Below, in pieces: positions 63,606-64,000 of a stretch of DNA of 64,000 nt. The notes below the pieces were generated by a model. It saw only the letters and a program-made list of their open reading frames with translations, was not told where the DNA came from and searched no databases. Position numbers and translations under genes: made by a program. How positions within the stretch are numbered: position 1 is the first letter of the stretch; the number at the start of each line of letters is the position of its first letter. The DNA comes from an uncultured Bacteroidales bacterium (GTDB lineage Bacteria > Bacteroidota > Bacteroidia > Bacteroidales > P3), in the NCBI GenBank assembly GCA_900314925.1, contig OMXC01000015.1:78933-142932 (forward strand). The letters run 5' to 3'.

Positions 63606-63645
63606 TGGTATGCCTGCCGAGCTTGACGAGGCAACTGAACCCCAT

Positions 63646-63697
63646 AGCCACCAAAAATAAAAAAAAGGAGTCTCATTTCTGAAACTCCTTAAAAAGA

Positions 63698-63720
<23 letters not shown>
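63646..63720. repeat. Direct repeat unit B of the 5S/terminator duplication
   Basis: Second copy of the 63373-63446 unit, directly downstream (in rRNA sense) of the 5S copy at 63698. Confidence 0.9.
63665..63690 (-). terminator. Terminator of the rRNA operon
   Basis: A 7-bp perfect stem (63665-63671 with 63684-63690) is followed on the minus strand by eight T, directly after the 5S 3' end. Confidence 0.85.
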
Positions 63721-63784
<64 letters not shown>

Positions 63785-63837
63785 ATACTGGGACAAGACA
63801 CATAAGAGAATACAATGTACTTTGAAGTACCAACGGA

Positions 63838-64000
63838 AAGTCTTCGGGTAATTAGTACCGCTCGGCTTTGACATCGCTGCCTTTACACCTGCGGCCTATC
63901 AAGGTCGTAGTCTTCGACCACCCTGTGACGAAGTCTCATCTTGGGGCCGGCTTCGCACTTAGATGCTTTCAGCGCTTATCCGATCCAGACATAGCTACCC
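63838..64000 (-). rRNA. rrl: 23S ribosomal RNA, 3' end (partial)
   Basis: The minus strand begins GGGTAGCTATGTCTGGATCG, followed by GATAAGCGCTGAAAGCATCT and later CGGTACTAATTACCCGAAG, the conserved end of bacterial 23S. The 5' part lies outside the window. The spacer to the 5S body is unusually short, about 50 nt. Confidence 0.92.

Overview
The window looks like a chromosome segment from a GC-rich member of the Bacteroidota, most likely order Bacteroidales. Three lines of evidence support this. Most transcription units start behind a TAnnTTTG box, the -7 element of the Bacteroidota housekeeping sigma factor. Four genes encode proteins ending in type IX secretion (T9SS) sorting domains. The household genes (SecA of about 1100 aa with a SEC-C tail, type III glutamine synthetase, DUF1846, a flexirubin-type tyrosine ammonia-lyase) have the forms usual in this phylum. 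Ribosomal RNA begins at the right edge.

Layout. 1-4334: the 3' part of a secreted envelope protein, a BKACE enzyme (Kce-like) and a secreted peptidylarginine deiminase with a T9SS tail. 4320-7899: four glycosyltransferase genes, one lacking its nucleotide-binding domain. 8014-15226: TrmH, a PepSY-like secreted protein, a lipoprotein, SecA and a composition-mosaic T9SS protein. 15774-38298: a co-directional run of 21 genes with tiny gaps or overlaps, read as an aryl-polyene/flexirubin-type biosynthetic operon. 38358-49435: tRNA-Ser(CGA), a 1628-aa T9SS adhesin-like protein, RNase Z with a sodium:solute symporter, and a T9SS type-B protein. 49436-61140: a YD-repeat-like protein, Era, DUF1846, GlnN, PyrG, PurF, a serine hydrolase, a mini repeat protein and a HAD phosphatase. 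61510-62806: an IS3-family element. 63373-64000: a tandemly duplicated 5S/terminator region and the 23S 3' end, all on the minus strand.

The biosynthetic operon can be read as a pathway. The tyrosine ammonia-lyase makes 4-coumarate and the PaaK-like ligase activates it. Three ketosynthases, one ketoreductase, two hotdog dehydratases and two carrier proteins elongate it iteratively to a conjugated chain. An O-methyltransferase-like protein, a cobalamin-type radical SAM protein and a CrtI-like FAD enzyme could decorate or desaturate it. A thioesterase, three acyltransferase domains and a glycosyltransferase would attach it to a lipid. An MMPL exporter fused to an acyltransferase and a LolA-like carrier would move it to the outer membrane. 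Two of the ketosynthases carry a second, catalytically dead half-ketosynthase domain.

The most unusual structure not explained by genes is a set of imperfect palindromes built from exactly 11-bp units (1030-1150, 29923-30026, 38582-38680, 49215-49302), with related direct-only arrays at 62941 and 63357. One of them lies in frame inside the MMPL gene. The second is a 5S-like copy at 63424 with extra sequence in both apical loops.
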